Shown here: positions 38,345 to 48,620 of the stretch, in pieces
Numbering within the stretch: position 1 is the first letter of the stretch
Layout of the letters: the number at the start of each line of letters is the position of its first letter
Assembly (NCBI RefSeq): GCF_000613785.1
Contig: NZ_BAJQ01000005.1
Location: 1 to 64,000, forward strand
Reading direction: 5' to 3'
DNA from: Segatella oulorum JCM 14966
GTDB lineage: Bacteria; Bacteroidota; Bacteroidia; Bacteroidales; Bacteroidaceae
DNA length: 64,000 nt
Notes under the pieces: generated by a model
What the model saw: only the letters and a program-made list of their open reading frames with translations
Told to the model about the DNA's origin: nothing
Database searches by the model: none
Translations under genes and position numbers: made by a program

Positions 38345-38590
38345 GCAAAATTATTTTTTTTACGTCTGCTAAGTTGTTAGCAAGCCTCAAAATTGTTTTT
38401 TTGCCCTTGCTAAGTTGTTAGCAAGGCTCAAAATCGTTTTTTTGCGGCTGCTAAGTTTTTAGCAAGCCTCAAAATCATTTTTTTTGCCCTGCTAAGTTTT
38501 TAGCAAGCCTCAAAATCATTTTTTTTGCCCTGCTAAGTTTTTAGCAAGCCTCAAAATCATTTTTTTGCGTTTGCTAAGTTGTTAGCAAGC
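38345..38590. repeat. Tandem array D, 41-bp period, six units
   Basis: Units keyed on GCTAAG at 38368, 38409, 38450, 38491, 38532 and 38573, all exactly 41 bp apart, with the tail of an earlier unit at 38345. Each has the hairpin GCTAA-GTTG (or GTTT)-TTAGC, AAGCCTCAAAAT and a T-run. Units 3 and 4 have T8 plus GCCCT while 1, 2 and 5 have T7 plus six bases, so the total stays 41. It occupies the gap between dnaB and the kinase promoter; nothing else is seen there. Confidence 0.93.
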
Positions 38591-38665
38591 CGCTTCCAAA
38601 AAAAATGGTGCTTGCTCAACCATCGGCAAACACCAAAATCTTTTTATACTATTCCATGCGCGGCG

Positions 38666-40196
38666 TTAGAAGGGCACATCGACACGTGTTTCTTCGAATG
38701 GAGCGTCACTTAATGGATAGCTCTCCGGCGGATTACTTTCACCGCCATTCATTCGTGAGCCAACGATTTCGCCACCATCGTGCATCGAATGATAAGACTC
38801 TTCGGGATTGCGAAAACTGGTGAACTCACCTTTAAACGTGAGCAACACATCGCCCGTTGCGCCCTTTCTGTGCTTGGCAATGATGATTTGTGCCATGCCG
38901 CGTAAGTCATTTTTATGTTCGTCTTCGTAAATATGATAATATTCGGGACGATGCACAAAGAGCACCATATCGGCATCTTGCTCAATGGCACCCGACTCAC
39001 GCAAATCACTCAACACGGGACGCTTGCCCTCCAAGCCTTCACGACCTTCCACATTACGGCTTAATTGCGACAAGGCCAAAATGGGAATGTCCAATTCTTT
39101 AGCCAATCCTTTGAGCGAACGCGAAATGGTTGACACCTCTTCCTGACGACTGCCAAACTTCATTCCGTTGGCATTCATGAGCTGCAAATAGTCAATCATA
39201 ATCAGCTTCACGCCTTTCTCACGCACCAGTCGGCGCGCTTTCGTGCGCAGTTCAAAAACCGAGAGACTGGCGGTGTCGTCCACATAAATAGGCGCTCCGG
39301 TGAGCTTTCTCAAATTCTTGTCTAAACGTTCCCATTCATCGGGCGTGAGTTGTCCACTCAAAATCTTGCTACCTGCCACTTCACACGTGTTGGAAATCAA
39401 ACGGTTTACCAACTGCACATTGTTCATTTCGAGCGAGAAAAAGCAATGGGCACTTGGTAATCAACCGCAATATTTTTGGCCAAACTCAAAGCGAATGAGG
39501 TTTTACCCATGGCCGGCGACCGGCAATAATCACCAAATCGCTCTTCTGCCAGCCACTCGTTATTTCGTCTAATTTTGTGTAGCCTGTCGCAATACCCGTT
39601 AAACCATCTTTGTTGGCCGAAGCTCTTTGCAAGATATCGATGGCCTCTTTCACCACAGGGTCTATCTGGGTGTAATCTTGCTTCATGTTGCGCTGCGAAA
39701 TCTCGAAGAGCGAACCCTCGGCCTCCTGCATCAACAAATCTACATCAACCGTGTCGTCAAACGCCTTCTCCTCTACCCTACTGGCAAATTGAATTAACTG
39801 CCGCGCCAAAAACTTCTGTGCCAAGACATGCGCATGATAATCGACATTGGCCGACGATGCCACACGGTCGCTAATCTCCATCAAATAGGGCAAGCCGCCC
39901 ACCTCTTCGAAAGTGCCATTGCGTTTCAGCTCCTCTGTCACCGTCATGATGTCAACGGGACGCTCAGTCATGTTCAAATTCTGAATCGCTTGATAAATCT
40001 TTTGATTTCGAGGCTCATAAAAAGTCTCGGGACAAATCACTTCCGAAGCCACCGAAAAAGCATCTTTATCAATCATCAGCGCGCCAATCACAGCCCGCTC
40101 GATGTCGGTGGCTTGTGGCTGCAAATGCCCATAGGTGGTGTCTATCTGTTGTGTTCCCTTTCGGCGCCGGGCACCGTTAGTACTACTTTCTACCAT
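38666..40196 (-). CDS. dnaB: Replicative DNA helicase (two apparent frameshifts)
   Basis: 510 residues once two bases are restored: CCC for CC at 39515-39516 (Walker A then reads AGRPAMGKTSFA) and T6 for T5 at 39438-39442. The N-terminal primase-binding domain runs from MVESSTNG to about 170 (DIERAVIGALMIDKDAF). The RecA-like domain has FFSLEMN, LIMIDYLQLM (Walker B) and IEQDADMVLFVHRPEYY. It unwinds DNA at the replication fork and is essential, so the breaks are very probably sequence errors. Promoter box TACCTTTG at 40216-40223. Confidence 0.94.
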
Positions 40197-40215
40197 AAAA
40201 TTTTTTGATTTTCGG

Positions 40216-40223
40216 CAAAGGTA
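40216..40223 (-). promoter_or_regulatory. -7 box of dnaB
   Basis: TACCTTTG on the minus strand 19 bp before the ATG; divergent from ispE. Confidence 0.6.
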
Positions 40224-40267
40224 ATCATTTTTTTAAGTATAAGCCGCCTCGCTAAATCTATTTTTTG

Positions 40268-40275
40268 TATTTTTG
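40268..40275 (+). promoter_or_regulatory. -7 box of ispE
   Basis: TATTTTTG 26 bp before the ATG. Confidence 0.6.
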
Positions 40276-40301
40276 CAACCTATAAAAATAAGCATAAACA
40301 C

Positions 40302-41141
40302 ATGATTTTATTTCCTACCGCAAAAATCAATCTCGGGCTCAACATCGTCGAAAAAAGAAGCGATGGCTATCACAATATTGAGACCATTTTCTACCCCATT
40401 CCATTGTGTGATGCACTCGAAATTAAAAACATGGACGAAAACTTCCCGTCGGCAACCGATTGCGATCTTAAAATAACGGGAAACAAGCTGGAAGGCAACG
40501 AACAAGACAACCTTGTGGTGAAAGCCTATCAACTGCTGAAACGCGATTTCAAATTGCCACGCATCCACATTCATCTCTACAAACAAATACCCTCACAGGC
40601 AGGATTAGGCGGCGGGTCAAGCGATGCCGCATTCATGATAAAATTGTTGGATGAGCGTTTCCGCCTCAACTTAGGCTATGCAGAGATGGAACGATATGCT
40701 GCAAATTTGGGCGCAGATTGTGCTTTTTTTATCCGCAATGAAGCTGCTTTTGCTGAAGGAATTGGTAGTAATTTGTCGCCCATGGATGAGCTCCAAAATC
40801 TCTTGCAATCCTATTACATTGGCATTGTAAAACCGCCTGTTGCTGTTTCTACGCAAGAAGCCTACGCCCATGTTGTACCACAACGACCCGCAACATGCTG
40901 CAAAGACATCGTGAAGCAACCTGTTGAAACATGGAAGAATGAACTGACAAACGATTTCGAGACATCTGTATTCAGAAACTATCCGCAGCTGAAAGAAATT
41001 AAAGAAGAACTCTATCGGCAAGGCGCATGCTACGCTTCGATGAGTGGCAGTGGCAGCAGTCTTTACGGACTCTTTAAGGAGAGTCCCAAAGATTTCTCAT
41101 CCTCATTTCCCAACTGCTACACTTTTGCTGGCAAATTATGA
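40302..41141 (+). CDS. ispE: 4-diphosphocytidyl-2-C-methyl-D-erythritol kinase
   Basis: 279 residues of a GHMP kinase: AKINLGLNIVEKRSDGYHNI at the N-terminus (Lys and Asn of the substrate site), ATP loop IPSQAGLGGGSSDAAF, and C-terminal SMSGSGSSLYGLF. It carries out the fourth step of the MEP isoprenoid pathway. Single-gene transcript between dnaB and ftsE. Confidence 0.95.
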   Translation: MILFPTAKINLGLNIVEKRSDGYHNIETIFYPIPLCDALEIKNMDENFPSATDCDLKITGNKLEGNEQDNLVVKAYQLLKRDFKLPRIHIHLYKQIPSQAGLGGGSSDAAFMIKLLDERFRLNLGYAEMERYAANLGADCAFFIRNEAAFAEGIGSNLSPMDELQNLLQSYYIGIVKPPVAVSTQEAYAHVVPQRPATCCKDIVKQPVETWKNELTNDFETSVFRNYPQLKEIKEELYRQGACYASMSGSGSSLYGLFKESPKDFSSSFPNCYTFAGKL

Positions 41142-41211
41142 CGCAGAGTCGTATAAAGTTGAAAAAGAAATCATACATTCTTTTTTCTAAATTATATTAT
41201 CTACCTTTGTA

Positions 41212-41219
41212 GCTATCAT
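41212..41219 (+). promoter_or_regulatory. -7 box of ftsE
   Basis: TACCTTTG with an approximately 45-nt leader; may drive ftsE and the lysine genes after it. Confidence 0.58.
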
Positions 41220-41271
41220 TTTTCATTAGATATTTTTCATGAAACCATAACAACATTAAGTTTTTCAAAGC

Positions 41272-42015
41272 ATGAGTTTAATTGACTACAACAACATAGA
41301 CATTTACCAAGAGGATAATCTCGTCTTGAAAGATGTGAATTTTCAGGTTGAAGAAGGAGAATTTATTTATATCATCGGCAAAGTCGGATCTGGAAAGACA
41401 AGCTTACTCAAAACATTATATTGCGAGCTTGATTTATACAAGGATGCTGAAAAGGACGAACAGAAAGCCGAAGTCCTGGGGCGCGACATGCTGACTTTAA
41501 AACGAAAAGAAGTACCGGCCTTGCGCAGAGAGCTTGGCATTATCTTTCAAGATTTTAAACTGCTACACGAAAAAAGTGTACGAAAAAACCTTGAGTTCGT
41601 CCTAAAGTCTACGGGATGGAAAAATGAACAAGACATAAATGAGCGCATTGAGACAACACTTTCTGATGTGGGCTTGTTGGATAAGATCGATAAATATCCA
41701 CATGAATTATCGGGAGGAGAGCAGCAACGTGTTGCTATTGCACGAGCAATTTTAAATGAGCCCAAGATAATTTTGGCAGATGAGCCGACAGGTAACCTCG
41801 ATCCGGAAACAGCAAGTGATATTATTCATTTACTAAAAAACATCACAAGAGCTAATACGGCCGTCGTGATTACCACACACAACATAACGTTGTTAGACAA
41901 AATCCCGGGTATCGTATATCGCTGTGAGAATGGCATTCTTACAGAGGTCACAAAAGAATATAATCACATGGCTCTCGCAGAAGATGCCGAGCGTGTCAAC
42001 AACCCAAAGCCATAA
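41272..42015 (+). CDS. ftsE: Cell-division ABC transporter ATP-binding protein FtsE
   Basis: 247 residues: Walker [16 protein letters not shown]-loop [11 protein letters not shown], signature [16 protein letters not shown], Walker [14 protein letters not shown], and H-loop VVITTHN. The Q-loop and D-loop wording is typical of FtsE, which works with FtsX to activate septal cell-wall hydrolases. ftsX is not next to it: aspartokinase follows after 19 bp. About 30 residues beyond the usual end are polar and unassigned. Confidence 0.88.
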   Translation: MSLIDYNNIDIYQEDNLVLKDVNFQVEEGEFIYIIGKVGSGKTSLLKTLYCELDLYKDAEKDEQKAEVLGRDMLTLKRKEVPALRRELGIIFQDFKLLHEKSVRKNLEFVLKSTGWKNEQDINERIETTLSDVGLLDKIDKYPHELSGGEQQRVAIARAILNEPKIILADEPTGNLDPETASDIIHLLKNITRANTAVVITTHNITLLDKIPGIVYRCENGILTEVTKEYNHMALAEDAERVNNPKP

Positions 42016-42034
42016 CAAAATAATAAATACAAGG

Positions 42035-43362
42035 ATGAGTATGGAAGTTATGAAATTTGGTGGTACTTCTGTTGGTACGATTAGCCGCATGCAAGAAGTC
42101 GCATCATTAGTTACTGCATCTTCAAAACCCACATTTGTTGTTCTCTCGGCAATGAGCGGCACAACAAATGCGTTGATAGAGATTGCCGATTACCTCTATA
42201 AAAAAATCCGGAAAGCGCAAATGAAGTGATTAATAAACTTGAAGCAAAATATTTGCAACATGCGCAAGATTTATATTCTACAGAAGAATACAAATTAAAA
42301 ACGAAAGCGTTCCTATTAAAGGAGTTTGAATATCTGCGTTCATTTACAAAAGATTTATTCACCAGTTTTGAAGAAAAAAATATTGTTGCGCAAGGAGAAA
42401 TCATGAGTACCAATATGGTTGTGAACTATCTTAAAGAAAAAGGGGTTAAGGCCATATTGCTCAATGCCCTCGACTTTATGCGTACAGACAAAAATGGTGA
42501 ACCCGATTTAGAATTTATAAAAACAGAATTGGGGAAAATCATGGAGCATCATCAAGGCTTTCAAATATACATGACGCAGGGTTTCATTTGCAGAAATGCC
42601 TATGGAGAGGTAGACAATCTTTTGCGAGGAGGCAGCGATTATACGGCTTCACTCATTGGTGTAGCGCTTTCTGCAAGCGAAATCCAAATTTGGACCGACA
42701 TTGATGGGATGCATAACAATGACCCCAGAGTGGTAAAGAAAACAGAAGCTTTGCACCAACTTAATTTTGAAGAGGCAGCCGAACTGGCTTATTTCGGTGC
42801 GAAAATCTTACATCCGACATGTATACAGCCTGCTAAATATGCAGGAATACCTGTGAGATTGAAAAACACAATGGAGCCAGAAGCTGAAGGTACCATCATT
42901 GATAATACAATTATTAAAGGAAAAATAAAAGCTGTTGCCGCTAAAGATAATATTACAGCTGTTAAAATTAAAAGTAGTAGAATGCTTTTAGCAACAGGCT
43001 TTTTGCGCAAAGTATTTGAGATTTTTGAAAGCTACCAAACCCCCATAGACATGATTACGACAAGTGAAGTCGGCGTGTCAATGAGCATAGACTCAGAAGT
43101 TCACTTAAATGAGATTGTAAATGAATTAAAGAAATATGGCACAGTATCCGTAGATCATGATATGTGCATCGTCTGTGTTGTAGGAGACTTAGATTGGAAA
43201 AATTTAGGGTTTGAGACATTAGTACTCGAGGCCATGAAATCAATTTCCGTTCGCATGATTTCTTATGGCGGAAGTAACTACAACATTTCATTTCTCATCA
43301 ATGCGCAAGACAAGCAGCGCGCACTGCAACAACTTAGTGACGTGCTTTTTCAGCATCGATAG
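42035..43362 (+). CDS. lysC: Aspartate kinase, monofunctional (one apparent frameshift)
   Basis: 442 residues after restoring one A in the run at 42200-42206 (A7 for A8; KKNPESANEVINKL then continues). Conserved: VMKFGGTSVG (ATP/phosphate), FVVLSAMSGTTNAL, RGGSDYTASLIGVAL and EIQIWTDIDGMHNNDPR, and two C-terminal ACT regulatory domains (PIDMITTSEVGVSMSID). It commits aspartate to lysine/threonine synthesis. lysA follows after 22 bp, so lysine or diaminopimelate is the likely end product. Confidence 0.94.
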
Positions 43363-43384
43363 CTTTTTATTAAAAGAAAAATAA

Positions 43385-44560
43385 ATGCTTATAGATCAAG
43401 AAAACATCCTGAGGTTTAAAGAGGTACATACGCCATTTTATTTCTACAATACAGCGCTATTGAAGGAAACGCTTCAAAAAATAAAAAAAGAGATTTCTGC
43501 ACATAAAAACTATATTATTCATTACGCAATTAAGGCAAACGCAAACCCAAAGCTGCTCCGCTTAATAGCGCAAGCAGGTTTCGGTGCTGATTGTGTAAGC
43601 GGTGGAGAAATACAAAGAGCTTTGGACACGGGATTTCCGGCATCAAAGATTGTATTTGCCGGTGTAGGGAAAAGCGATTGGGAAATAAATTTAGGCTTAG
43701 ATAATGACATATTTTGTTTTAACGTAGAAAGTGAGCCCGAATTAGAAGTTATCAATGAATTAGCTAAAGCAAAGGGAAAAATCGCATCCGTAGCTTTTAG
43801 AATTAATCCCAATATTGGTGCACATACACATGCCAACATTACAACAGGCTTAGCTGAAAATAAATTTGGAATAGCTATGAAGGATATGGAGCATATCATT
43901 CAAAAAGCTGAGCAACTTTGTCATATCCGCGTTTTAGGACTGCACTTTCACATTGGAAGTCAAATTTTAGAAATGGATGATTTCATAGCACTCTGCCAAC
44001 GCATTAATCAGCTTACAGAACAATTGAGGCAAGCTCATCACCGGATTGAGCATATCAATGTTGGTGGCGGCTTAGGAATTGATTATGAACACCCTGACAA
44101 GCATCCCATACCCAACTTCTCATTCTATTTCAACACCTACGCAAAATATTTAAATTTGTCTGATGGACAACAGTTACATTTTGAATTAGGGCGAGCTGTT
44201 GTTGGACAATGTGGTAGCCTTGTTACGCGGGTGCTCTATGTGAAACAGGGAGCTACAAAACAGTTTATCATTGTTGATGCAGGAATGACCGATTTAATTC
44301 GTCCGGCACTCTATCAGGCTCATCACCAAATAGAGAATCTCAACAGTAGAGAAGTATTAGAAAAATATGATGTAGTTGGACCTATTTGCGAATCAAGTGA
44401 TGTCTTTGCAAAGGATATTCTATTACCCAAGACGCATCGTGGAGATCTGATAGCGCTTCATAGTGCAGGAGCGTATGGAGAAATTATGGCCAGTCAATAT
44501 AATTGTCGAGCATTACCTCAAAGCTATACTTCAGAGGAACTCTCAGACATAAAATCATAG
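43385..44560 (+). CDS. lysA: Diaminopimelate decarboxylase
   Basis: 391 residues, fold-type III PLP enzyme. PLP lysine Lys50 in IHYAIKANANP; FGADCVSGGEI; LHFHIGSQI; INVGGGLGIDY; catalytic cysteine region GPICESSDVFAKD and HSAGAYGEIMASQYN. Converts meso-diaminopimelate to lysine. Two nucleotides before the next gene. Confidence 0.95.
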   Translation: MLIDQENILRFKEVHTPFYFYNTALLKETLQKIKKEISAHKNYIIHYAIKANANPKLLRLIAQAGFGADCVSGGEIQRALDTGFPASKIVFAGVGKSDWEINLGLDNDIFCFNVESEPELEVINELAKAKGKIASVAFRINPNIGAHTHANITTGLAENKFGIAMKDMEHIIQKAEQLCHIRVLGLHFHIGSQILEMDDFIALCQRINQLTEQLRQAHHRIEHINVGGGLGIDYEHPDKHPIPNFSFYFNTYAKYLNLSDGQQLHFELGRAVVGQCGSLVTRVLYVKQGATKQFIIVDAGMTDLIRPALYQAHHQIENLNSREVLEKYDVVGPICESSDVFAKDILLPKTHRGDLIALHSAGAYGEIMASQYNCRALPQSYTSEELSDIKS

Positions 44561-44562
44561 GT

Positions 44563-45729
44563 ATGGATAATTTAAATCTATTTTTTAATCCTATCATCAT
44601 CGGCATAAGTGTTACTATCATATTGATAGCAATACTTGCTGTGCTGACAAGTCCTTTTTTGAATAAGCTAAAAATGGGGAGAACAGAAGATATTCAAAAG
44701 CAGGAAGAAAATCTTCCCCCAATTAGTATTGTTCTATATGCGCATGAGCAGACAACGACTTTAGCACAAAATTTGCCTGTTTTACTCGAACAAACATATC
44801 CATCTTCCTATCAGGTTATCGTTGTTACAGATAAAGATAATCTTGGGACAGAGGATTTAATGAAACAATTATGTTCGAAATATCCTCATTTGTATGTCAT
44901 CTATTTGCCAACTTCTTCGCGCTACATGAGCCGTAGGAAATTAGCAATAACACTTGGAGTAAAAGCAGCACAAACGGAATGGATAGTAATCACAGAACCC
45001 ACATGTAAACCTCATCATACGAGCTGGTTGACTGCAGTGGCATATCATTTGAATGACTCTGTAGGCTTTGTTATGGGATATGCAGCCTTGTCTAATGATA
45101 CTCCTAAGTCCTGGCAGTTTGAACATGCCATGCAAGCCTACCATCGTTTATGTGCTGCAAAGCACCAGCACGCTTGGAGTACAAATTCACCCAATATAGC
45201 GTTGAGGAAAAGTATGTTTATGGAGAATGACGGATTTAGGAATAATCTCCGATTTGCTCGTGGTGAATATGATTTCCTTGTAAACGAATACGCATGTAAA
45301 ACCACTACAGACATTGCAATTTCCGAAGAGGAATGGCTATACGAAGACGAGCAAAGCAAAGAGGAATGGAGAAATCTCCATACAAATTTCTTGGCTATCC
45401 ATTCCAAACTTCATGGACATGTAGGGTATCGCACAAAGATGTTTTTTTATAGTTTGTTGCCATATATCAGCATCATAATCTCATTCTTGGGAATTGCAGG
45501 TGGAATTATACAGCAGCAATGGATTCTTTTATGTGCTTCTGTCTTGGCGTTGCTTCTGCTGATTATTCTACGAACTCTATTAGCTAAACGCGTGAATAAA
45601 CTGCTTGAAAATCCCATCGGAACAGCAAGTTTATTCTTTCACGAGATAGCCTATTGTTGGCATAGCATTAGCTACCGCTTCCAATATTGGCGTGCAGACA
45701 AGGTTAGTTTCAGCAGCCACAAGCTTTAA
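44563..45729 (+). CDS. Membrane-anchored family 2 glycosyltransferase
   Basis: 388 residues. N-terminal helix (about 10-28, IIGISVTIILIAILAVLTS), a GT2 catalytic domain (ISIVLYAHEQTTTLAQNLPV; WIVITEPTCKPHHTSW in place of a DxD motif), and two C-terminal helices (LLPYISIIISFLGIAGG; LLCASVLALLLLIILR). The DxD position reads EPT, so catalysis or metal use may be unusual. Follows lysA by 2 nt and precedes an unrecognised gene by 7 nt. Confidence 0.75.
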   Translation: MDNLNLFFNPIIIGISVTIILIAILAVLTSPFLNKLKMGRTEDIQKQEENLPPISIVLYAHEQTTTLAQNLPVLLEQTYPSSYQVIVVTDKDNLGTEDLMKQLCSKYPHLYVIYLPTSSRYMSRRKLAITLGVKAAQTEWIVITEPTCKPHHTSWLTAVAYHLNDSVGFVMGYAALSNDTPKSWQFEHAMQAYHRLCAAKHQHAWSTNSPNIALRKSMFMENDGFRNNLRFARGEYDFLVNEYACKTTTDIAISEEEWLYEDEQSKEEWRNLHTNFLAIHSKLHGHVGYRTKMFFYSLLPYISIIISFLGIAGGIIQQQWILLCASVLALLLLIILRTLLAKRVNKLLENPIGTASLFFHEIAYCWHSISYRFQYWRADKVSFSSHKL

Positions 45730-45736
45730 TGCAAAT

Positions 45737-46498
45737 ATGAGAATAAAAATCTTAACATCATTGCAACAAGATGTTTTGCAAGAGACATCTTTCTTTAATC
45801 TCCTTGAAGAAAGGTGGAAAGATGGTAATGTTACGATTGTTACGGATGGATATTATGATCTTCTTCATGTTATAGGGGCATCAACTCCTACGGTCATACG
45901 CAACTTACAACAAGAGAAATCGAAACTTATTCCTATAGCTTATTCTCCATTAGGCACAATCGCCCCATGGAGTAAAGCCTCATTCCCCAAAACGCTGGGT
46001 AAATATGTCGCTTGGCATGCTTGTGGTAAACATGAATATGAATATTTACAACAACAGTTTACCCAAACAACCATCACATGGTTAAAAAACCCTGTGACAA
46101 CAACAGGCCTTACTATGACTGAGTTTGCTTCTGCCATGCAGGGATTTTATCAGGAAGTATTGGATCACCACGAGGAATATGTATGGCACATGATTCATCA
46201 ACGCATGAGCCAATTACATTTGCAAGAAGAGCAGCATACGCTCTGTCAGGTGCTACAACAAATTCTCTATGTGGAATATAAGTTCAAGCGTAAACAAATT
46301 CTTTCGTCGAATATAGAAGAGTTGGGGCGTTTGATGCACGAAACAAATTATGATGAAGACGAATTGGCTAAAAACCTTCAACTATTAAAAGTTCATGGTT
46401 TTATGGCCAGCTTAGAACAGGTTATGGAGGAACGACAACTGCTTTCCGAAGCTTCATGCCCATTCCGCCTCTACAAAACCGCCTTACAAAGAATATAA
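45737..46498 (+). CDS. Protein of unknown function after the GT2 gene
   Basis: 253 residues, soluble, no signal peptide. I do not recognise a family. The first half is alternating alpha/beta (IKILTSLQQD; GNVTIVTDGYYDLLHVIGA; SKLIPIAYSPLGTIAPWSK), the second half all helical with many Glu/Gln (MTEFASAMQGFYQEVLDHHEEY onward). The TIAPWSK and HACGKHEYEYL words could be a regulatory-metal phosphate site of ArnT/DUF4271-like or helicase-accessory proteins, but this is guesswork. Chosen start ATG 45737 follows the GT2 stop by 7 nt. Confidence 0.6.
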   Translation: MRIKILTSLQQDVLQETSFFNLLEERWKDGNVTIVTDGYYDLLHVIGASTPTVIRNLQQEKSKLIPIAYSPLGTIAPWSKASFPKTLGKYVAWHACGKHEYEYLQQQFTQTTITWLKNPVTTTGLTMTEFASAMQGFYQEVLDHHEEYVWHMIHQRMSQLHLQEEQHTLCQVLQQILYVEYKFKRKQILSSNIEELGRLMHETNYDEDELAKNLQLLKVHGFMASLEQVMEERQLLSEASCPFRLYKTALQRI

Positions 46499-46511
46499 AT
46501 AAAACTATCAT

Positions 46512-48503
46512 ATGAAGAAATATAATATAGAGAAAGATATTCGCTATCTGCAATTACTATCGAACTCCTTCCCTACAATTGCCGATGCAAGTACAGAGAT
46601 TATCAATCTACAGGCGATTATGAATTTACCTAAAGGGACAGAGCACTTTTTAGCTGACATACATGGCGAGTATGAAGCCTTTCAACATGTGCTCAAGAAT
46701 GCTTCAGGAAACATCAAGCGCAAAGTGAATGAACTTTTTGGGAATACTTTGCGCGAACAAGAGAAACGCGAACTTTGCTCGCTGATTTATTATCCTGAGC
46801 AGAAACTTGAATTGGTGAAAGAGACCGAGGCTGACATCAAAGACTGGTATCACATCACACTCCACCAATTAGTAGCTGTCTGCCGCACCGTTTCGAGCAA
46901 ATATACACGCTCGAAAGTACGTAAATCATTACCCACAGAGTTCTCGTATATCATTCAGGAATTGCTCCACGAACATACGGAGAACAACTCTAACAAAACG
47001 GCCTATGTGAATGTTATTATTGACACCATTATCTCCACAGGCCGCGCAGACGATTTCATTATTGCCATCTGTAACGTCATTCAGCGATTAGCGATTGACC
47101 AGCTCCACATTTTAGGTGATATCTACGATAGAGGTCCCGGCGCACACATTATCATGGACACGATGGCCCACTATCATAGCTGGGACATTCAATGGGGCAA
47201 TCACGACATCTTATGGATGGGAGCTTGTGCAGGCAATAACGCTTGCATCTGTAACGTCATCCGATTGAGCTTGCGCTATGCCAATCTCACCACCTTAGAA
47301 GAAGGCTATGGTATCAATCTTGTCCCATTGGCCACTTTCGCCATGGAGGTTTATAAAGACGACCCATGCGAAGAGTTTATGCCGCGGTTGAGTGGAGGCG
47401 CAAAGAAGGTTGATGAGAAAACGATGCGCCTGACAGCACAAATGCATAAAGCCATAGCCGTGATACAATTTAAGGAAGAAGCACAACTCTATGAGGCACA
47501 TCCTGAATGGAACATGCATGACCGTGAGCTATTTAAGCACATAGACTACGACAAGCACACAATTCATATCAATGGAAAGGACTATCCGTTGACCAGCTGC
47601 CATTTCCCAACCATCGACCCCAAGCATCCCTGCCAGCTTACTTTCGAAGAAAAAACGCTAATGGGTAAGCTTCACCACTCATTCCACGTGAGCGAGAAAC
47701 TCAACAAGCACATCCGCTTGCTCCTGCAACATGGTTGCATGTATGCTGTGAGAAACAAAAATCTACTCTTCCACGCCTCCATTCCGCTTGACGAAAAAGG
47801 AGAATTGAAAGAAGTGATGGTCACACCAGGGAAATTTTACAAAGGCAAAGAATTATTCCAAAATATAGGCATAATCATACGCTCGGCATTTCAAGACGAC
47901 AGCACGCCAGAAGAACGGAAATATGCCATTGACTATTTTCTTTATCTGTGGTGCGGTCCAGACAGTCCACTCTTCGACAAAAGCAAGATGGCCACTTTCG
48001 AACGCTATTTTATTGCCGATAAAGCAACACACAAAGAAGAGAAAGGAAACTACTTTCTGCTACGCGACGACGAAGCCATTGTCGACCACATCCTCGATGC
48101 CTTTGAGGTGACTGGCGACAATCGGCACATCATCAATGGGCATGTACCGGTGCATGTGGCCAACGGGGAAAACCCCATCAAGGCCAATGGAAAACTGATG
48201 GTCATTGACGGCGGATTCTCACAAGCCTACCATAAAGAGACGGGCATAGCCGGCTACACACTCGTATTCCACAGTCGTGGATTTCAATTGGTCCAGCACG
48301 AACCCTTCACCAGTGCGGCCGATGCTGTGTTACGCGGGACCGATATCAAATCAACCATTCAGATTGTTGAAATGAGCAGTCATCGTATGCTGGTGGCCGA
48401 CACCGATAAAGGTGTAGAGTTGAAAAAGCAGATTGCCGATTTGGAAGAATTGCTCTATGCCTACCGCCACGGCATCATCAGCGAACAGGAACAGAAAAAA
48501 TAG
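46512..48503 (+). CDS. fbp: Fructose-1,6-bisphosphatase class 3
   Basis: 663 residues, the size of the Firmicutes/Bacteroidota class III enzyme. Metallophosphatase signatures: FLADIHGEYEAF, LHILGDIYDRGPGAHIIMD, DIQWGNHDILWMG, INGHVPVHVANGENP and GKLMVIDGGFSQAYH. Removes phosphate from fructose 1,6-bisphosphate in gluconeogenesis. Short 13-bp gap from the previous gene suggests one transcript. Confidence 0.95.
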   Translation: MKKYNIEKDIRYLQLLSNSFPTIADASTEIINLQAIMNLPKGTEHFLADIHGEYEAFQHVLKNASGNIKRKVNELFGNTLREQEKRELCSLIYYPEQKLELVKETEADIKDWYHITLHQLVAVCRTVSSKYTRSKVRKSLPTEFSYIIQELLHEHTENNSNKTAYVNVIIDTIISTGRADDFIIAICNVIQRLAIDQLHILGDIYDRGPGAHIIMDTMAHYHSWDIQWGNHDILWMGACAGNNACICNVIRLSLRYANLTTLEEGYGINLVPLATFAMEVYKDDPCEEFMPRLSGGAKKVDEKTMRLTAQMHKAIAVIQFKEEAQLYEAHPEWNMHDRELFKHIDYDKHTIHINGKDYPLTSCHFPTIDPKHPCQLTFEEKTLMGKLHHSFHVSEKLNKHIRLLLQHGCMYAVRNKNLLFHASIPLDEKGELKEVMVTPGKFYKGKELFQNIGIIIRSAFQDDSTPEERKYAIDYFLYLWCGPDSPLFDKSKMATFERYFIADKATHKEEKGNYFLLRDDEAIVDHILDAFEVTGDNRHIINGHVPVHVANGENPIKANGKLMVIDGGFSQAYHKETGIAGYTLVFHSRGFQLVQHEPFTSAADAVLRGTDIKSTIQIVEMSSHRMLVADTDKGVELKKQIADLEELLYAYRHGIISEQEQKK

Positions 48504-48620
48504 CTTCCTTTTCACTGCGCGCCACATTCCTGATCCCTTGTGAGAGATTACAACTTTCTTCGTTTTGTCTGATAAAGCTAAATTCAGTGTATCGCATCGC
48601 AAAATCACTTCACGAAGCCA

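Noticed and set aside
38345-38590. Array D as six tandem rho-independent terminators
   Set aside because: The GCTAA/TTAGC stem is only 5 bp and AT-rich, and 14 nt separate it from the T-run, too far for intrinsic termination.
42190-42240. Programmed frameshift in lysC at the A7 run
   Set aside because: A slippery A-run alone is suggestive, but ten similar breaks elsewhere in the window and no stimulatory structure favour a missing A.
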